Shown here in pieces: positions 61,466 to 64,000 of a DNA stretch of 64,000 nt. A program made the position numbers and the translations under genes. Under the pieces are notes generated by a model. It was given only the letters and a program-made list of their open reading frames with translations. It was not told the origin of the DNA and ran no database searches. Origin of the DNA: JAOUEA01 sp963734685 (GTDB lineage Bacteria; Actinomycetota; UBA4738; HRBIN12); assembly GCA_963734685.1 (NCBI GenBank), contig CAVTIC010000002.1, positions 186,001 through 250,000 on the forward strand, read 5' to 3'. Within the stretch, counting starts at the first letter, position 1; each line of letters begins with the position of its first letter.

Positions 61466-62662
61466 ATGCCGATCGAGATCGCACCCGGGGTCCTCAGCTG
61501 GGCGAGCGAGCTCGACGACGCCACGAGGGAGCAAGCCGAGCGCACCGCTCGTCTTCCGATCGTGGCTGGCCCGATCGCCCTGATGCCCGACGCGCATCTG
61601 GGCATCGGCGCGACGATCGGATCGGTGATCGCGACCCGGACCGCCGTCATCCCGTCCGCCGTCGGTGTGGACATCGGCTGCGGGATGGCCGCCCGACGGC
61701 TCGACCTGCGTCTGGATCAGCTCCCCGACCGCGGTCTCGGCGGCTGGGTCGAGCGGATGCAGCGGGCCGTGCCGGCCGGGCTCGGTCGGTGGCACGGCGA
61801 AGCCTCTCCCGGCGCGGTGTCGTGGCTCGACGCCAATCCGCCGCCGTCCACGCTCGCGCGCCCCGAACGCGCCGCCGCTCAGCTCGGCACCCTCGGATCG
61901 GGCAACCACTTCGTCGAGCTGGCCGTCGATGAGGAGGGCTGGGTGTGGATCCTGCTGCATTCGGGTTCGCGGGGTGGGGGCAACCAACTGGCCACCCTGC
62001 ACACGAAGGTGGCCCGGACGCTGCACGAGGGTCTCGGCACCGCGCTCGAGGATCCCGAGCTCGCCTGGCTCCAGAGCGGCACCCCGGAGTTCGACGCCTA
62101 CATCCGCGACCTCGGGTGGGCACAGTCGTACGCACGCGAGAACCGGAGGCTCCTCCTCGTCGGCACGCACCGCGAGGTCGAGGCCGAGCTCGGCCGCGAG
62201 ATCGAGGCGACCGACGAGGTGAACTGCCACCACAACTACACGGCGCTCGAGGAGTTCGGGGGACGGCGGCTGTGGATCACGCGCAAAGGTGCGATCCACG
62301 CGGGCGTCGGCGAGCGAGGGCTGATCCCCGGCAGCATGGGGCAGCGGTCCTACGTCGTGCACGGCCTGGGCAACGAGGCCTCCTACCGGTCGTGCGCCCA
62401 CGGGGCCGGCCGGCGCATGAGCCGCACGAAGGCTCGCAAGACCCTGTCGCTCGAGTCGTTCCAGCACCGGATGGCCGGACGGTCGTGGCAGGCGTCCGAC
62501 GCGGTGGCCCTGCTCGACGAGCACCCCGACGCCTACAAGCCCATCGACGTCGTGATGCGCGATCAGGCCGACCTGGTGACGGTGGACCATGAGCTCGAGG
62601 GGCTCGCGAACTACAAGGGGGTCGAGGCGATGCGGCGGTCCCGCCGCGAGCGCCGAGCCTGA
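61466..62662 (+). CDS. rtcB: RtcB-family RNA-splicing ligase
   Basis: 398 residues. RtcB joins 2',3'-cyclic-phosphate or 3'-phosphate ends to 5'-OH RNA using GTP and Mn. Motifs: LMPDAHLGIGATIGSVIATR, VGVDIGCGM with the metal-binding Asp and Cys, LGSGNHFVEL, HSGSRGGGNQ, NCHHNY, IPGSMGQRSYVVHG and SCAHGAGR with His312, the residue expected to be guanylylated. All active-site residues are present. RtcA and archease are not nearby. It lies 55 bp after rpsI in the same direction, so it may be read through from the ribosomal operon. Confidence 0.93.
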   Translation: MPIEIAPGVLSWASELDDATREQAERTARLPIVAGPIALMPDAHLGIGATIGSVIATRTAVIPSAVGVDIGCGMAARRLDLRLDQLPDRGLGGWVERMQRAVPAGLGRWHGEASPGAVSWLDANPPPSTLARPERAAAQLGTLGSGNHFVELAVDEEGWVWILLHSGSRGGGNQLATLHTKVARTLHEGLGTALEDPELAWLQSGTPEFDAYIRDLGWAQSYARENRRLLLVGTHREVEAELGREIEATDEVNCHHNYTALEEFGGRRLWITRKGAIHAGVGERGLIPGSMGQRSYVVHGLGNEASYRSCAHGAGRRMSRTKARKTLSLESFQHRMAGRSWQASDAVALLDEHPDAYKPIDVVMRDQADLVTVDHELEGLANYKGVEAMRRSRRERRA

Positions 62663-62678
62663 GCGGGGGGCTGTCGAC

Positions 62679-62945
62679 TCAGCCCTGCGAGTCGTCGACG
62701 GCGTCCGCAGGCTCCTCGAAGCTCTCGTCGAGCTCGAAGGCCCCGGAACGCACGGCCTCGACCACGTCGCGTGCCGCGGCCTCGTGCTCGGCGGCCACCC
62801 ACAGGTACACGGGTCCCGCGCGGTAGGGACCCTCGCCGTCGCCCTTGACCATCGTGGGGATGCCTTCGGCTTCCAGGCGGCCCCTCATCATCTCTCCCGC
62901 CACGGTGTCCGGGGTGGCGAAGACCTTCACGACTCGATCGTCCAT
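62679..62945 (-). CDS. DUF2007-type small protein
   Basis: 88 residues. VVKVFATPDTVAGEMMRGRL, EAEGIPTMVKGDGEGPY and VYLWVAAEHEAAARDVVEAV follow the DUF2007 pattern: a small ferredoxin-like fold with a strand, helix and a conserved 'replaceable ligand' loop, annotated in databases as a putative signal-transducing protein. The acidic tail (FELDESFEEPADAVDDSQG) is not conserved. Converges on rtcB and is divergent from the ars operon. Confidence 0.75.
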   Translation of the reverse strand: MDDRVVKVFATPDTVAGEMMRGRLEAEGIPTMVKGDGEGPYRAGPVYLWVAAEHEAAARDVVEAVRSGAFELDESFEEPADAVDDSQG

Positions 62946-62986
62946 GCGCTCATCCTCCCACGGCGTCGGTGGTGCGCCCGGTCAAG

Positions 62987-63050
62987 ACATTGACGAACGT
63001 CGATGTCCGGGGTTACCCTGGTCCTCAGAGACATCGATGATCGTCGATCA
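62987..63050 (+). promoter_or_regulatory. ars promoter with two ArsR-like operator dyads
   Basis: Dyad 1 at 62987-63006 has arms ACATTGACG and CGTCGATGT (8 of 9 paired). Dyad 2 at 63031-63050 starts ACATCGATGA and is followed by TCGTCGAT, a related half-site pair. TTGACG (62990-62995) inside dyad 1 is a good -35, with TTACCC or TACCCT 17-18 bp on. Two similar dyads around one promoter fit repression by a dimeric ArsR. Confidence 0.6.
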
Positions 63051-63093
63051 CATCGCCCCGACGATCGACGACCGACGGACCGGAGGCTCCGAG

Positions 63094-63462
63094 ATGACGG
63101 CGACACCGATCGCGACGATCGAGGCCCCCGCGCAATGCTGCGTGCCGATCGGTGCCTCGGACATGGACGCCGACGACGCCGCCGCGACGGCGGCGCTGTT
63201 CAAGGCGCTGGGCGATCCGCACCGGGTGCGGGTCGTCAACCTGCTGGCCACCGCGCGCGAGGCGGTGTGCGTCTGCGACCTGACCGACTTCCTGGGGCTC
63301 TCGCAGCCCACGGTCAGCCATCACATGAGGAAGCTGGTGGAGGCCGGCGTCCTCGCCAGGGAGCAGCGCGGTGTCTGGGCCTACTACTCGCTTCGACACG
63401 ACGCGATCCGTCGGCTCGGCGAGGTGCTTCGATTCGAGGAAGAGGAAGGGGAAGGATCATGA
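63094..63462 (+). CDS. arsR: ArsR-family arsenic-responsive repressor
   Basis: 122 residues from the ATG preceded by CGGAGG; an earlier ATG at 63037 lies inside the operator region and is less likely. The winged helix reads FKALGDPHRVRVVNLLATA and SQPTVSHHMRKLVEAGVLAR. VCVCDL supplies Cys59 and Cys61 next to the recognition helix, the As(III) site of classical ArsR. A further pair, Cys15-Cys16, could complete a three-thiolate site. It should dissociate from DNA on binding arsenite. Overlaps arsM by 4 bp. Confidence 0.92.
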   Translation: MTATPIATIEAPAQCCVPIGASDMDADDAAATAALFKALGDPHRVRVVNLLATAREAVCVCDLTDFLGLSQPTVSHHMRKLVEAGVLAREQRGVWAYYSLRHDAIRRLGEVLRFEEEEGEGS

Positions 63463-64000
63463 ACGAGCTCCGGGACCAGGTGCGGGACCGGTACGCTGCC
63501 GCGGCGAAGGTCGTGGCGACCGGCCGGGCGGCCGACGACAACGGCGCCGACCTCACGAGCTGCAGCGACGGATGCGCTCCCGAGGACGGACTCGGTGTGA
63601 CGCTCTACGACCCGGCGACCCGCGCCGGCCTGCCGGAAGAAGCGGTGCTCGCGAGCATGGGCTGCGGCAACCCCACGATCGTGGCGGAGCTCCGGGAGGG
63701 CGAGACCGTGCTCGACCTCGGCTCCGGCGGCGGCATCGACGTGCTGCTCTCCGCGGCGCGCGTCGGACCGACCGGCAGGGCCTTCGGGCTCGACATGACC
63801 GACGAGATGCTCGAGCTCGCGCGCGAGAACGCGCGGAAGGCCGGCGCCGAGAACGTCGAGTTCCTCCGTGGCTACATCGAGGAGGTGCCGCTGCCAGATG
63901 GCAGCGTCGACGTCGTCATCTCGAACTGCGTGATCAACCTCTCGACCGACAAGCCTCGCGTCGTCGACGAGATGTTCCGGGTGCTGCGGCCGGGCGGGCG
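63459..64000 (+). CDS. arsM: Arsenite S-adenosylmethionine methyltransferase, N-terminal part
   Basis: The ATG overlaps the arsR stop (ATGA), and the window ends inside the gene after 180 codons. VRDRYAAAAKVVATG opens the protein. Conserved cysteines are seen in CSDGC (35, 39), GCGNP (69) and SNCVINL (157), the usual As(III) ligands. LDLGSGGGIDVLLSAARVG is the SAM motif, followed by GLDMTDEMLELARENARKAG and VEFLRGYIEEVPLPDGSVDV. ArsM methylates arsenite to methylated, partly volatile arsenicals in the cytoplasm. arsR-arsM forms a two-gene detoxification operon; further ars genes may lie beyond the edge. Confidence 0.93.
   Translation, partial: MNELRDQVRDRYAAAAKVVATGRAADDNGADLTSCSDGCAPEDGLGVTLYDPATRAGLPEEAVLASMGCGNPTIVAELREGETVLDLGSGGGIDVLLSAARVGPTGRAFGLDMTDEMLELARENARKAGAENVEFLRGYIEEVPLPDGSVDVVISNCVINLSTDKPRVVDEMFRVLRPGG

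Overview
The window is very GC-rich, uses many GTG/TTG starts with 1-4 bp stop/start overlaps, and carries an actinobacterial-style ribosomal super-operon: zinc-type S14, zinc-ribbon L24, Cys-type L36, RpoB/RpoC of about 1150 and 1318 residues, and no rpsD between rpsK and rpoA. With three DUF4012 proteins this points to a member of the Actinomycetota. The exact class cannot be fixed from sequence reading alone. Many genes, including essential ones (rplJ, rplL, rpoB, rpsC, map), carry one or a few single-base indels. The source is therefore probably an incompletely polished assembly, and 'frameshifted' below usually means 'gene present, sequence doubtful'.

Layout. 1-9.3 kb is a surface-polysaccharide region: a truncated glycosyltransferase, three SAM methyltransferases, an IS256-family insertion sequence with an 8-bp target duplication, a formyltransferase, a polysaccharide deacetylase and a Wzy-type O-antigen ligase/polymerase. 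Some stretches there have lower GC and look decayed. 9.3-11.7 kb holds the first DUF4012 gene and a divergent small secreted protein. 12.4-15.3 kb holds a multicopper oxidase flanked by two direct copies (about 336-339 bp) of the rplJ leader plus the start of rplJ. 15.1-16.2 kb is rplJ-rplL.

16.2-27.4 kb is a second polysaccharide block lying between rplJL and rpoBC, which are normally adjacent. It contains an XRE regulator, a second DUF4012 gene with its own divergent secreted protein, an RmlC-like epimerase, a WecA/MraY-family phosphoglycosyltransferase, two SDR sugar epimerases, a GT4 glycosyltransferase, UDP-glucose dehydrogenase and a third, intact DUF4012 gene. The enzymes fit activated-sugar synthesis (UDP-GlcA and relatives), lipid-linked initiation, chain extension and polymerisation of an extracellular polysaccharide.

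27.4-35.1 kb is rpoB-rpoC with two tandem promoter-like sites and a perfect 24-bp dyad. After a MarR regulator and an inositol-monophosphatase-family gene, 36.9-58.1 kb runs rpsL-rpsG-fusA-tuf, then the S10, spc and alpha clusters through secY-adk-map and infA-rpmJ-rpsM-rpsK-rpoA-rplQ. A secreted LamG/Fn3/metallophosphoesterase gene sits between map and infA, and a tandem hairpin array between rpmJ and rpsM. 58.1-62.9 kb holds a STAS protein, a cupredoxin lipoprotein, truA, rplM (with a histone-H1-like tail), rpsI, rtcB and a DUF2007 gene. The window ends in an arsR-arsM arsenic operon, with arsM cut by the edge.

No tRNA, rRNA or CRISPR array was recognised.
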